Origin: Eublepharis macularius
Taxonomy: Eukaryota > Chordata > Lepidosauria > Squamata > Eublepharidae
Assembly: GCF_028583425.1 (NCBI RefSeq)
Contig: NC_072795.1
Span: 73,856,001-73,920,000 of the forward strand
DNA: 64,000 bases
Reading direction: 5' to 3'
Each line of letters starts with the position of its first letter. Position 1 is the first letter of the stretch. This document shows, piece after piece, positions 1 through 13,028 of this stretch. Under the pieces are notes generated by a model that saw only the letters and a list, made by a program, of their open reading frames with translations, was not told where the DNA came from and searched no databases. The position numbers and the translations under genes are program-made.

Positions 1-1150
1 TATCATTGATGTGGAAGAACCATGTAATTGGTAGGGAATCCATGCTCTGCGTAGCTTTTGTATTCATTGAACTTCCACCATGCACAAGCATTGGCAGCAG
101 CTTCTAGGTGGCCCCAATAAAGTAAGATTTCTCTGTGAATCCTAGGTAAATTAGGTGATACAAAGCCTTTGTACTAGCGTCATCTAGTTAAATCTTTGTG
201 TGTCCGGGGGGAAAAAAATCATGATTTGCCTCTTAGTAATTATAGCTCTTATCTACAGGGAATGTGCAATTAGTATTCCTAAACCATGAGTTTTGGCAGA
301 ATTTCTGTCTCCACTGTGCCTAAGAGGCAGAGGAAGCAGTGTCTGGCTTGGGATATGCACTGTACAGTAGAACTACAGAGCTATGCAGTAAATGCTCATA
401 AAAATAGGCTTCCTACCAGAGCATTATATAATCAGAGGGAGTGATGTCATTTGTAACTGTGGAGAGTATTCTCTGAAATTGCAGCCCTCTGCAGATGGGC
501 AACCACTCACCAAGTGGGAGGAGGAGGAAGAGGCAGCCTGTCTGATCTGGTGACGAATGCAAAGTGGGGCTTTATACATCGAGTAAAGGAGAAACTGACA
601 CAGTCTGGCAGGGAAAGCAATCCGTCTTATCACACATACTTGAGTTGAACATTTTGTTCCAGGAAAATAGAAAATGTGCATTCGTGCAGGACATTTCAGC
701 CAGTGCAGTCTTTCTTGTCCCTGCATTCAAGGTGCACCTCAGACTGTTCCTTCTGAGCAGCTGTTAAAGGCACAGGCACCACAGCTTCCTTTGCATCTAC
801 TCTCCCTTGTTCTGCAAGAATCCATATTGCATTGCTTTCAAAGCTATCCTGCTGCATTAGTACCTTTTTTTAAATTGCAAAGACTAGATGGGAAGCTTTT
901 CATGGTGAAGAGCAGTTTTCTGATGAGGGATGCAGTTGTTGCAGAATTCTGGATGTGGTTCTATATCAGAGTTGAATATGACCTACGGGGTATACAACAG
1001 AAGGGTTCTCTGCATTCTAACTTGTAGCCTGGTTGAAAATGTAAAATGGTGATAAGGGGGCAACTTGAAATGGAGGTAGGTCTCCTGCAGTCTTCTCTTG
1101 TTATGCTCCTTTGTAATAATATCTTACTAAAGGAAATCTTACATTTCCAG
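1..1150. other. MXI1 intron, no recognised feature
   Basis: This stretch lies upstream of the first visible MXI1 exon and is inferred to be intron of that gene. I see no exon with credible splice sites and no clear repeat. The open frames here are short, lack similarity to anything I recognise and overlap on both strands. Confidence 0.5.
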
Positions 1151-1395
1151 TTTGGTGTAGTGGTTAAGAGTGCGGGACTCTAATCTGGAGAGCCGGGTTT
1201 GATTCCCCACTCCTCCACTTGAAGCCAGCTGGGTGACCATGAGCTAGTCACAGTTCTCTGGAGCTCTCTCAGCCCCACCCACCTCACAGGGTGTTTTGTT
1301 GTGGGGATAATAATGGCATACTTTGTAAACCACTCTGAGTGGGCATTAAGTTGTCCTGAAGAGTGGTATATAAATTGAAAGTTATTATTATTACG
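1151..1395 (+). repeat. tRNA-derived SINE (Sauria-like)
   Basis: It begins with a tRNA-like head: an A-box region TGGTGTAGTGGTTAAGAG and a B-box-like GGGTTTGATTCCCC. A body with CCCACCTCACAGGGTG follows, and it ends in a TTATTATTA tail after TATAAATTG. The same family recurs on the minus strand at 33638-33908. It is a retrotransposed non-autonomous element and not a tRNA gene, since no cloverleaf can be completed. Confidence 0.85.
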
Positions 1396-1500
1396 TTGAA
1401 TGTTATTATTTAAGAACTAGTACTTCCTGTCTCTGCAGAACATTGTGCTTTCTACTTTCGATGGGGTTCAGATGACCCTTTCAGACCCAGTTAAGAGCCA

Positions 1501-1806
1501 TGGGGAGCCTCGTGGCACAGAATGGTAAGCTGCAGTACTGCAGCCCAAGCTCTGCTCACGACCTGAGTTTGATTCTGGTGGAAGTCGGGTTCAGGTAGCT
1601 GGCTCAAGGTTGACTCAGCCTTCCATCCTTCCAAGGTTGGTAAAATGACTACCCAGTTTCCTGGGGGTAAAGTGTAGATGACTGGGGAAGGCAATGGCAA
1701 ACCACTTGTTAACAAAAGTCTGCTAAGAAAACATCGTGATGTGACATCCCCCCATGGGTCAGTAATGACTTGATGCTTGCACAGGTGACTACCTTTACCT
1801 TTACCT
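1501..1806 (+). repeat. tRNA-derived SINE with ACCTTT tail
   Basis: A second SINE family. The head GGGGAGCCTCGTGGCACAGA resembles an A box and GAGTTTGATTCTGG resembles a B box. The body contains GGGGAAGGCAATGGCAAACC, and the element ends in repeated TACCTTTACCTT. It sits directly before an L2/CR1-clade LINE fragment. Confidence 0.8.
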
Positions 1807-1809
1807 TAA

Positions 1810-2830
1810 AAGCCTAGGAGTTATGCTGGATCCAGCACTGCTGTTAGAGAAGCAACTTAATGCAACTGCAAAAATGCTTTCTTCCAACTTCATTTGGCCC
1901 AGCAGAAGATGGCCCCCTACCTTGACATAGCGGATCTGGACTAATACTGCTCTCTACGTAGGTCTCCCCTCAAAGTCAACATGGAGACATGCAGCTTGAT
2001 AATAATCAGGAGCTAGTGGAGCCTGCATATTACTCCCATTCTGTAGTCACTCCATTGGCTGCTCATCAGTTACCTGATTTAATTCAAGATATTGGCTAAG
2101 CAGGATTGGCCTTGGTTAGTAAATGGATGGGAGACCTCCAGTGAAGACCAGGGTTGCAGAGACAGGCAATGGCAACCCACCTCTGTTAGTCATTTGCCAT
2201 GAAAAACCCACCGGGGGGTGGGGTGGGGGGGGTCACCATAGGTCAGCTGTGACTTGAGGGCACTCTCCACCACCATTGGCTATCACATATAAAGCCCTTC
2301 GTTACCTTGGCCCCTTGTATCTGCAGGACTGTCTCTCTCTCTATGCTCTGCTATGGCCTTCTGCAGGTGCCACCCTGTCAATTGGATAAAATCAACAGCT
2401 GCCCAGTTGTGCACATTCTCTGTTGTGGCCTCCACCTTATAGAATGGCCTGCCTAAAGAGGTCAGGAAAGCAAACTATACAAAACTGAATTATTCAGAAG
2501 TGCTTTTTTGGAGAGGTAGGAGGACTGTACTGTAAGGGGGAATTGTTCAGACAGCTGCTTTGGTAATAAGATGGGGACAGTGGTTTATACTGCTGTGTAC
2601 TGTGTGTTACTATAAGTATGCTCCTATGGGGTAGCTTCTGTATTGTTTAATATGTCTTACTAAATTGCTTATGTTTTCTTTCAGCATTGTTAGAACTCTT
2701 TATCAGATTTCTGCTTGTTTTCAGTTTTTGCAATCCATAACGTATTGAATTGTTTATGGAGTGTTCCCAGTACACTGTGTAATCCGCCTTGAGCCTCAGT
2801 GAGAAAGGTGGACTATAAATAAATAAATAG
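1810..2830 (+). mobile_element. L2/CR1-clade LINE, ORF2 C-terminal relic plus 3' end
   Basis: Plus-strand translation gives decayed LINE ORF2 C-terminal motifs: GVMLDPALLLEKQ and later YKALRYLGPLYLQD, matching the family's usual LDPALLLEKQV and FKALHGxGPxYLRD segments. Stops and frameshifts interrupt the frame. The 3' end near 2788 reads CCGCCTTGAGCCTCAGTGAG and finishes in ATAAATAAATAAAT. The same family occurs on the minus strand at 28795-29740, and a similar 3' end is seen at 62180-62480. A 5S-derived SINE has inserted within it. Confidence 0.75.
2099..2274 (+). repeat. 5S rRNA-derived SINE, 5' truncated, nested in LINE
   Basis: The start reads like the interior of 5S rRNA: AGCAGG, GCCTTGGTTAGTAAATGG and ATGGGAGACC. 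The body carries CAGGCAATGGCAACCCACCT and ends near GTCAGCTGTGACTTGAGGGC. It is flanked by an 8-bp direct repeat, ATTGGCTA (2091-2098 and 2275-2282), which splits the surrounding LINE. The 5S-Sauria SINE group is known in lizards. The start corresponds to the mid part of 5S, as expected for 5' truncation. Confidence 0.82.
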
Positions 2831-3029
2831 TCAAAAGAGCCTTGTCTCAGCCACTCTCCCCAATAAAGGCAAGGAGTGAGGATGATGTGTGGCCAGGTAA
2901 AATCAGGACACTTTCGTTATCTGTTTACATGAGTTAAAAAGGATGTATTTTCTGCTGCCTGCCAAACCTGGTCAGAAAACTGCAGTCATATGACTGTTTT
3001 GATACCTTCTTCAGAAAGAAAGCTACCTA

Positions 3030-3208
3030 GAGCTGCCAACAGCCTGGAGAAAAAATGTTCTGCTTCTTTGATAGAGGCTTAATGGGATGTTATTGATCAG
3101 ATGATCTTATTTAACCCCATGCCATGAAAAAGCTTCAGCTGCCCGTTTCCACACTTTAAGCCTCTGTTAAAGGGGTGGAACATTTTTTCTCCAAGCAGCT
3201 GGCAACTC
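3030..3208. repeat. Inverted-repeat element (MITE-like)
   Basis: The left end GAGCTGCCAACAGCCTGGAG with GAAAAAATGTTC and AGAGGCTTAA is mirrored at the right end, where GAACATTTTTTCTCC precedes AGCTGGCAACTC. The arms are about 60 bp with several mismatches. This suggests an old non-autonomous DNA transposon or foldback element of a dispersed family. Confidence 0.6.
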
Positions 3209-3339
3209 TAAAGGTGGGATTTCCCCCCCCCCTCTGTTTTACACCAGCATAGCTTTCATTCCATAGGATATGCTTTCATTCAAAACTAAATCATTTACCT
3301 GCTATGTTATTTCATCACAGAAAAGGATATTATTTTATT

Positions 3340-3480
3340 TATCTTATTTTACTAGATTTGTATCCCACCCTCCTCGCAAATGGGCTCAGAGTGGCTAACA
3401 TCAGCAAAATATCAATAAATACAGGCTTAAAACACATAAAACTATAAATATTATCACCAATCACGGTAGTTAAACTCAAA
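3340..3480 (-). repeat. Probable LINE 3' end fragment
   Basis: TTTATTTATCTTATTTTACT followed by GTATCCCACCCTCCTCGC and GGGCTCAGAGTGGCTAACAT looks like the reverse complement of a reptilian LINE or SINE 3' end. No ORF is left, and family assignment is uncertain. Confidence 0.4.
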
Positions 3481-3539
3481 TTCTACAGGGTCAGCTGTGG
3501 AATGGCACTCAGAGCAGGATGGAAAACAGGGCATGGTAG

Positions 3540-3995
3540 TAGGATTGCCAGATCCCCCACCCTCCCTGGTGGGAGATGGGAGGCCTAGCACTCACCTTAC
3601 ACTCCCCTGTCAAGTGTGTGTGTAGCACACGTTTGCACCGGGCTTGCATGATGATGTCATCGTACGAGTCACAGGCTGCTGTGGGAGCACTTCTCTGCTG
3701 CCCAGGGGGCTGAATTGGGCTGAAATCAGCCTGAATCTGGCCGCTGCAGAGCGTGGGAGTGCTGCCATGCTCTGTGGTGGCCCGATTGGGCTCAAATCCA
3801 GCTGTTGCAGAGCGTGGGAGCACTCCCGTGCTCTGCAGTGGCCCAATTCAGGGCTCAGTCCAGCCAAATCGGGTGTGATTTTGGCCACTGCGCCAGCTGG
3901 GAGCACACTGCATAGTCTTGCGGCACGCCCTGGGAGACACATTCCCCCTGTGGGCCAGGTAAGTGGGGGTGGGAGGTGGAGGGTGAGAGCAGGGG
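3540..3995. repeat. GC-rich degenerate dispersed repeat
   Basis: A GC-rich block starting AGGATTGCCAGATCCCCCAC, similar in style to the block at 5930-6345. Internally the motif GCAGAGCGTGGGAG(T/C) occurs twice (about 3746 and 3806). Overlapping open frames on both strands are most likely by-products of GC content. It resembles squamate dispersed elements beginning GTTGCCA but cannot be classified from the sequence alone. Confidence 0.4.
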
Positions 3996-4029
3996 ATCCC
4001 TACATGGCAGTCAGAATGAAAGATGGAAG

Positions 4030-4330
4030 AGGGGATGGACACCGGTCCTCAACCAAAGGCTTGATGGAACTGCAACAGATCCCACAGGGCCCAAATCTCC
4101 AGCAGGAGTGTGTTCCACCAGGACCAGAGCTATAGCCGAAAAGGCCTTGGCCCTGATAGAGGACAGGCAAATGTCCCTTGGGCAGGGACCACCAGTAGCT
4201 GCTTTTCTGCAGAGCACAAGCCCTGCAGGGGACATAATGGAAGAGATGGTCCCGTAGGTATGTCAACCCCAGTCCATTAAGGGCTTTGAATGTCTTTTCC
4301 ACTATGCTTACCGTACCTCTATAATTTTTT
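4030..4330 (-). mobile_element. L2/CR1-clade LINE ORF2 C-terminal fragment
   Basis: Minus-strand translation contains TFKALNGLGLTYLRDHLFHY, the L2/CR1-clade ORF2 C-terminal signature, followed by a degenerate tail. Only the end of the ORF remains, with no reverse transcriptase core. It is related to the larger copy at 28795-29740. Confidence 0.7.
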
Positions 4331-5929
4331 TCTCTATTTGAGCCAGTTAACACTACTATGTCATGACACCAGGAAAATAGCCTAACCGTAAAAAATAATA
4401 GAAGTAGAAATGGTGACAATTTGCAGTGGTGTAACAGCTCCAGTTTTTGAAAAATGGTGACCTCAGCAAGTTGTTTAGAGGTTGACAGGCATAATTATGC
4501 TTTCCAACATGCTCCAGAACTTGCGCTTTCCTAAGACCACAGAGAACTAGCAGAGACCATCCCCACACCACGGAGGTTACACTTCTGTTTTGCACAAAAG
4601 CAAAAACAAAGCAGCAAGTCAGTTTCTAGAAAAAGCAGGACCATAACAAGGAAAGAATGGGAGTGCATTGATGGCAATGTCATTTGCACCACTCATATAA
4701 GTGAATGTACAAATTATAGTAATTGCTCTATATGCTTGGTTAGTTTGGAACCACCCTGACAGTGAGATTTGGGAAAAATTCAGTAATACTACTCCTCTGT
4801 TTGTTTTAATGGCATATGAGGTTTTATGAGATTTAATGACACATGAGATTTTTAATTTATGTTTTAATTTGTTAGTCGTCTTGGTGGCCCTATGAAGGCG
4901 GAAAGGAGGAGTAAAATTTTTGTTAAATCAGTATTTAGATGTATTTCTTTTTCTTCTGTTTTCCCATACTCAGTACCTACATCAAATAGCATCTGGTCTT
5001 CTTGCCAGGTACTTTGACTGCATTTGGGATTTATGGTGAATAAGAGATCCTGTAGCTGGACAGGAGCCCTTCAGACTCAGGAGAAGGATTTGACTTGGAT
5101 GGGTATATGAGCCCCTCTTTACATATCAAAAATGGATAGGGAAGCTAATAATTTGGACATAAGGGTTTAGCCTAACACAGTTCATCTGCTTATGAAGCAT
5201 CCCGTTTTGCTTGATTTCATTGTGATACAAAGCTGGACATGGCCCACACCCATCCTGCTGAGTTTCCAGGATGCCTGTAAGAAGCTTGGTGTACTCAGCA
5301 CATTCATTGAGCAACGTTCCAGGAAATAGCTATGTAAACTACACTAAGGCAGTAAGTCAGTGATTCCCAAAAATTGGTTACAAAAAGAAGTGGCAGAACT
5401 TTGTCTTCCTTCAGGTCCAACTGACCAGGTTCAGCCTCTTGCCCGAGTGTGAAGCTCAGCTGTGCTGGCTCTACACCCATCACTGACTATCTGTTGAGCC
5501 ACCCATTACCCTCCTGCAATCCGCCGATGGGTCCACTTAATACCATTTGAAAATCACTGCTTGAAGGACAAGGCTGCTTAGAGTACCTTACAGCAAAACT
5601 GCATTTTATGTACAGTTCCATGATCCTTTTATTAAAACTTTGCAACTTCTGGGGATGCAGTTGTAAATGGAGAGGGTCTCATTTTCTCTTCTGTGTGTCC
5701 CACTTTCCTGCCAACACTAACCAGGCCCATACTTCTTTTGTCTGGTGGGAGAAATGATGGGTAGTCATAAGTTTTTTCCCCATTGAAGATCTTGGGGTAC
5801 CCATGGTGGTAGCAGTTTTCATTGGGAAATGGGCCCAGAAGGAAAGGTTTTAGAAGACTTTTCAGTAGTAGATTGTACATGAATTACAAATTGCAGGTGT
5901 TAGATTTACCACTTTGAATTTAAGCTCTC
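4331..5929. other. MXI1 intron, no recognised feature
   Basis: AT-rich sequence with no credible exon, RNA gene or clear repeat. Short open frames on the minus strand look like chance. Confidence 0.4.
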
Positions 5930-6345
5930 TGTTAGGGTTACCAACCCCCCTGCTGGGAGCAGTGGATCCCCTGCCCCTTGCCGGTGCCTCCTGCAGCCAG
6001 GTGGTTGGAGAGAAATGGGGCGGTGGGCTTACTGAAAGTGCAGGCCTTTGCCAATGACTTTGTCATGCTGCCAGTAACATGCTGGCACCACTTCCTGTAC
6101 ACTAGGAAGTGGTGTCATAACATTGATAGGCAAATCCCTGATATGTAGGCAAAAACCATAGAGGTTTTGCCCAAATATCAGAGTGTTTCCAGCAGGTTGG
6201 CAACATGACATCTCTTTTGGAAGTGATACCAGCACATTGGTGGTGATGTAGTTATGTCACCAGCTAGTGGCCCAGCAGCCCAGTGGCCCATCCCTTTACC
6301 CCGTGGTCCCCCCAGTCCCCCTCCAGTTTCCATGGGGAACCTGAC
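5930..6345. repeat. Degenerate dispersed repeat with GTTGCCAAC-like ends
   Basis: The block opens with GGGTTACCAACCCCCCTGCT and closes near GGGGAACCTGACAACTCTCC, so its two ends are loosely complementary. This resembles the better preserved element at 46195-46412, though it is longer and more decayed. It may be a composite of more than one insertion. Confidence 0.4.
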
Positions 6346-6474
6346 AACTCTCCTGTCTGTACTGCTCAGTGTACATCATCATCAGTTTCATGTAATACAT
6401 GGAAACTTGACTCTGTATTTAATAATTAGAATTATGTGAACCCTCATTTATTGTATAATTTATTGATTATACTT

Positions 6475-6665
6475 TAATTCCCACCCTTCCTTTGAGGAGT
6501 ACAGGGCATGTTTTCCTTTCTATACTGTATCCTCTTAACAGCCCTGTTGGGGTAGGTTAGGCTGATAGACAGTGACTGGCTCAGGTCACCCAGTAAGCTT
6601 TATGGATGGATTTGAACACAGGTCTCTCTGGTCCTAGTCTGACTTCAAACTAGTACATTACATTG
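6475..6665 (-). repeat. tRNA-derived SINE (Sauria-like), degenerate
   Basis: On the minus strand the head contains a B-box-like stretch around TTCAAATCCATCC. The plus strand shows CCCTGTTGGGGTAGGTTAGG and CACCCAGTAAGCTT, the usual body of Sauria-type SINEs. The tail region near 6475-6500 is eroded. Confidence 0.55.
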
Positions 6666-6707
6666 GCTTGATGTGATTCAGCTGTGGTCTCTGTAAGTCC
6701 CATGATG

Positions 6708-6835
6708 GCTGATTCCGCACATGTTGGATAATGCACTTTCAATGCACTTTAGCAATCGTTTAGAAGTTGTTTTTTAGTTCCAAATGGTCTATAAAGAGGA
6801 TTGGAAATGCATTATCCAACGTGTGCGGAATCAGC
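6708..6835. repeat. 128-bp MITE with terminal inverted repeats
   Basis: The left end GCTGATTCCGCACATGTTGG is mirrored at the right end, where CCAACGTGTGCGGAATCAGC closes the element. The arms extend about 30 bp with only a few mismatches. No ORF is present, so this is a small non-autonomous DNA transposon. A single-ended relic of the same family lies at 63717-63752. Confidence 0.8.
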
Positions 6836-6839
6836 AGAT

Positions 6840-8460
6840 ATCCTGTTCATTCTGGTGAAGGAGTTGCCAGTCATTGCAGATCTTGCTTGGGCTTGAAGGT
6901 CTGTTAAGAGTTTGAAAGCCCTTTGTGAAGCATTTGCCCAGTGCACCTGTTGCTGGGGCAGACGCTATTAATTGTCTCGCTCCCTAAAGTCGGCAGCTGT
7001 CAATTTGAAAACATCTTCTGAGTTAGAAGACCCTCTTGACAGTAATATGGATTAGATGTCATTGTTTTAGGAATGATGCTGAAGTCAGGGCAAGAGTTAA
7101 AGATATGCCTTTAGCTTTCCAGTTTTTTAAAATATTTTTTTTTTAATCTTAAAAATTCAAAGCATTTTAAAATATCAGACAAAGACATTCTTGTACAAAA
7201 TCCTTGTTTGCAAAGTCAGAGAGCCTTGAGGCTGTTTTTCCAAGTGAATGAGAGGGCTTTTGTCAAGGGAGGCTTAGAATGCAAACTCTGACAGGCTGTC
7301 CTCTCTAGTGGGTGCTGCTCTTCTTCTGACAGTTCATCAGCCAAACCCCTGACCCCACCACCCTTAATCATCCTTGCTTGTCAGTGATATAATTGCACGA
7401 TTACCCACTCTACGCCCCCTCCCCGCCCCAGACTCCTTTCAAATGTCTAACAGTAGTGGATTTGAAATACAAAATGTAAATAAAGCATCAAGACAAAAAT
7501 TTTGGCCTCCATTCAGTGGGATTGAGCTCACACTCTCCTCCTTTGTCTATGAACATGACTGATGAAGGTGTTCAGGGACCAGGATGCCTTCACTGCCAAC
7601 AGAGAGACTGACGTCATTGTGTTATTGATCTGGGGATTTGTGAATAAGCATCAGGAAGATTTGTTCGAGCTAAGGATAGTAGGTATACATGAATGAATGA
7701 ACAGCAATCAACTTTCTATTAGTTGGTTTAGATCAGAAGATGGCTTAAAACTATTGCAGAAGAGAAAGATTCTCAAAAAGTAACTCAGCATGAATTCTGA
7801 GATTCTTATTACCCTGCAAAGTAATCTAATTCCTGTTGTAGGCTCCTCTGAATTGCAACTTAGCTTTCTTGGTTATGTTGCTCTATAAATCCCCATAAAC
7901 ATTAATGGTATCATATAAACAGAATATAATTTAAGACCCAAACGTTTTAATTATTTGTAAACTTTTAACTGGTTTGTCTGTTTTGTGATTTAATTGTAAT
8001 TATCTTGTTTTTATTTGGGATGTAAAATATGAAACAATAAGAATTCATTTATCACTTACATTTTGCTGTAAACGTTTAAACATTTTTCTAAAGCTTGGAA
8101 AACTGGCAGAGTTACCTGTGAACTCTAAGACCATCTGTGCCTGTGGAATCTGCATTTTTCCCATTCTGGTTAATCATCTGTACACAGGACTGATGCATGA
8201 GCATGTTAACATATTAACATATTTATTAAATGAAATTTACATCTCCAATCTTTATCTTCACAGAATGTTAGATGTTGATGTTTTTAAGCTCTTTTGTATT
8301 TGGGTAACATGCTGGCTTGTTGATGAAGACCCTTTTGTCAAAAAATGATTGATTTTACAGTTTTAAATGTCTTTGTTTTTTTTAAGAAGAAATTTTGTTT
8401 GAAAAAGTTGATGTTTTATTATGGTGGTACAGTAAATCTTGAATATTCTGCTTCTGAGAT
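6840..8460. other. MXI1 intron, no recognised feature
   Basis: AT-rich intronic sequence without a recognisable gene, RNA or repeat. I searched by eye for the MXI1 basic-region exon (a His-Asn-Glu stretch ahead of a GT donor) and did not find it. Confidence 0.4.
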
Positions 8461-8464
8461 GAAG

Positions 8465-8570
8465 GTCATCCAAGGCCACTCAGTAAGCTTCCATGGCAGA
8501 GTGGGGATTCAAACCTGTTTCTCCCAGAACCTAATCCAGCAACTCTAACCACTGCACCATGCAGAAACTA
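8465..8570 (-). repeat. tRNA-SINE head fragment
   Basis: Reverse-complement reading gives a tRNA-like head. On the plus strand, AGTGGGGATTCAAACCTG is the B-box side and CTAACCACTGCACCA is the A-box side. Only about 105 bp remain. Confidence 0.6.
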
Positions 8571-8574
8571 TGCA

Positions 8575-9645
8575 GTATGCTGGAAATTGAAAATACTCTA
8601 TACAGGTTAGTTATCATAGCAGAAGTAACAGCCTTGCGTGTATCATTGGAATGGAATCCAGAGCAAAGGGCCAGTTCATCCATGTGTGTACATTGATTGG
8701 TTCAGTGACAACTAGCTGAATTTATGAATTGCCTCCCCTGAAACACATTGGGTGATGAAATTATGTCAGGGAATACAAAAACTCTGGCCTATGGTGGTAG
8801 CAACTTCATACATGAAAAGACATCACTTGATCTCATTGCTGATGTGTGGCGTAACAGCATATGTGAATTCCCATGCCATCCCATGTAGGTCCTTTTCTGC
8901 AGATCTGAGAATCTTACTCTGTGTGGTCAAAACTATTCATTATTGAGGACTGTGGAAAAGAATTGTGGAAAGAAATTTGCATATTAAGATACATATAATT
9001 GACACAATTTGCATGCACATTGAGTCAAGACACAGCTGGTGTATGTCTTGCACTCAGCATGTAATTTTTATCATGCCATATTCTCGTTCAAACTCCTTGT
9101 TAATCCCTACTAGGAAACCTCTTGAATTAGTTCTCTTGAAACAATGGCTGGATGTTGAAAACATTGCAAGTGGTGGGGCAGAGGAGACAATGATATGGTG
9201 TTCCATCATGTGTGGTTGCTACACTTATCTTTGTTACGTTGGCTGAATGAAAGCTGAGATTTTCTTGATTGTGCCAAGAGTTTATATGATGGATGTAGCT
9301 TAATCCTTGCCAAACTAATAATCACATGTATGACAGTTTGTTATATTTATATTGCATTTTCCAGCTGAAATTAGCTCCCAAAGCATCTTTAAAAAGTTCA
9401 AAGTGTCATTAGCAAACTTAGAAACATGATTACAATGAGGAAAGGTAGTTCTCTACTTTGAATACTCAAAATAACCGAAAGGGAGGCCCAGATTTCTTCA
9501 TTGTCCACTTTTTAAATGCTTTGCTGCTATCACAAAAGTTCCTGTGTGGTTAGGAGGAGGAGTACCTTGGAAGCCACTGTGCCATGTTTATGTGTATGAC
9601 TTGACTTTTGTGCAAACTGGCAATACATATACCAGTTTATAAAAG
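8575..9645. other. MXI1 intron, no recognised feature
   Basis: No exon, RNA gene or repeat could be supported here. Open frames up to 93 codons lack any recognised motif. Confidence 0.35.
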
Positions 9646-9647
9646 TT

Positions 9648-9880
9648 AAAAAGGAGTCTGTTGGCACTTTAAGGACTAACAGATTTTTTTTCATCATGAG
9701 CTTTTTTGTGTCTTATGCATGGAGTATACATTCAGAGGATATATATTTATGCTACACACATCTGACTTACAAAAGCTTACGCTGCAGTAACCTTTGTTAG
9801 TCTTTAAGGTGCCATTGGACTTCTGTTTAATTTTGCTGGAACAGACAAACACAGCTACCCTTCTGGAATTACTAGTCTGG
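9648..9880. mobile_element. Degenerate Penelope-like terminal fragments, inverted pair
   Basis: GTTGGCACTTTAAGGACTAA near 9660 is the reverse complement of the motif that appears directly at about 9796 as TGTTAGTCTTTAAGGTGCCA. Between and before them sit AAAAGCTTACGCTGC and similar words. The same terminal motif recurs at 23575-23660, 42522-42720 and 61540-61605. Here the hammerhead core is no longer readable. Confidence 0.5.
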
Positions 9881-10151
9881 AAAAGTATCAGATCTTTTGG
9901 CACAGTAAATGGCAACAGCCACTCTCGCCCAAATCTTCAAGTCTGAAACAGGGGACAGCAAGAGCATGTGTATTTTGGACCCCTTCTGTATGTTCATCAG
10001 ATCAAGGCAAGCATCATGATTGTAGCAGAGAAATATAGTTCATGTCAGAGGCTTGACACAGAAGGATAAATGCCCTTGAATGTCAGGCATTGGTGTGCTT
10101 AAGCACCAAAGTTGCTGCAGTTATTTGAGGGAACTGGGGTGGACTTTCTAG

Positions 10152-11978
<1,827 letters not shown>

Positions 11979-12150
11979 AAACTTGAAGAGGCTGACAGGA
12001 GAAGCCAGCATCAGCTTGAAAACTTGGAAAGAGAGCAAAGGTTCTTAAAGCGAAGACTGGAGCAGCTGCAAGGCTCGCAGGAGATAGAACGAATACGAAT
12101 GGACAGCACTGGATCCACCATATCCTCAGATCGCTCTGATTCAGAGCGGG
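11979..12150 (+). CDS. MXI1: MXI1 exon encoding leucine zipper and adjacent acidic segment
   Basis: The exon begins after the acceptor CATGGCAG and ends with G|GTGAGT. It is 172 nt: 57 codons plus one base that completes a glutamate with the next exon. The zipper starts [20 protein letters not shown] and continues [11 protein letters not shown]. The segment after the zipper includes IERIRMDS and the serine-rich SSDRSDSER. All are conserved MAD-family features and match MXI1 closely. The heptad leucines are intact, so MAX dimerisation should be preserved. Confidence 0.93.
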
Positions 12151-12855
12151 GTGAGTAGCTAAAAGACTCATAGAAGCTTTTCACAAACATTATCCTGATA
12201 AACCGAGGGAGGGGTGATCTTATTATAGATGTGATTTTGTAGGGGGATGTCAGGCAGGCAAGCCAGCCTGCCTGCCATACCTGTAAATGTATTTCTACTG
12301 GGGGGGATGGGTAGTGGGGTAGCTTTCCTCCTTCACTGTATCTTGCTTTGCTTGGGCCGAGTGGTGTTATCAATGCATCTGGAGCGGTGTGGGAACAGAC
12401 CTTGGGAATTTCAGCTCTGCGTCTCTTTCATGACTTTCATGCCAACTTCAACTGACTGAAGGGGACTGGAGGTATGACCTCTTGAGGACGACTTGGCTTT
12501 GGCATGCCAGGCAATTCTCTGAACTCGTGCACTACTAGGGAGCATAATAAAGACCTTTAACTCACACAACCGTGTTTGATGAAGTGGAGAGTCTTGAGAG
12601 AATCCCCTAGCGAGGCCTGACATTTTACCTGTGGCTTTTACTTGTGACTGTCGCAGCTGTCAGATAAAGATGCAAAGGGTAGAGAGGTCTTACACACACC
12701 TTGCTTTTCTTGGCTGCTTCATCCATTGTTTTAAGTTGGTTCAATGGACAAGAGGACTTGTTTCTGCCATCATCTAAATCTTGAATGCTCTGTGCATGTT
12801 TTCCTTAAACAGCTTCACAAATGATTCCAGATAACAATTTTAACCCATGGGGCTA
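12151..12855. other. MXI1 intron, start
   Basis: Intron sequence following the zipper exon. A short near-palindrome of GGCAGGCA and TGCCTGCC words lies at 12247-12281. Nothing else is recognised. Confidence 0.4.
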
Positions 12856-12857
12856 TG

Positions 12858-13028
12858 AAAGAGAGCCAATTTGGTGTAATGGCTAGTGTGTCACACAAAG
12901 AATGGGGACCCCAAGGTTCAAATCCCCAAGAAGCCACTGGGTCTTGGGCTGATGATACTCTCAGGGTTGTTGTGAGGATGAAATGGAGGAGGGAGATGCC
13001 TATATATGCCATCCTGAGCTTCAGGGTG
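12858..13028 (+). repeat. Sauria-type tRNA SINE
   Basis: The head is AAAGAGAGCCAATTTGGTGT, the B-box-like region is AGGTTCAAATCCCC, and the body is CTCAGGGTTGTTGTGAGGAT followed by AAATGGAGGAGGGAGA. The 3' end abuts a BovB fragment. Compared with the copy at 28330 the middle part is slightly shortened. Confidence 0.85.

Noticed and set aside
1151-1230. tRNA gene with A and B boxes
   Set aside because: It is the head of a SINE: the cloverleaf cannot be completed, no anticodon arm fits, and a SINE body and tail follow. The same holds for the heads at 1501, 12858, 22905, 28330 and 33908.
3644-4135. Plus-strand open frame of 163 codons
   Set aside because: It crosses from a GC-rich decayed repeat into an antisense LINE fragment; no family motif is visible, and competing frames exist on the other strand.
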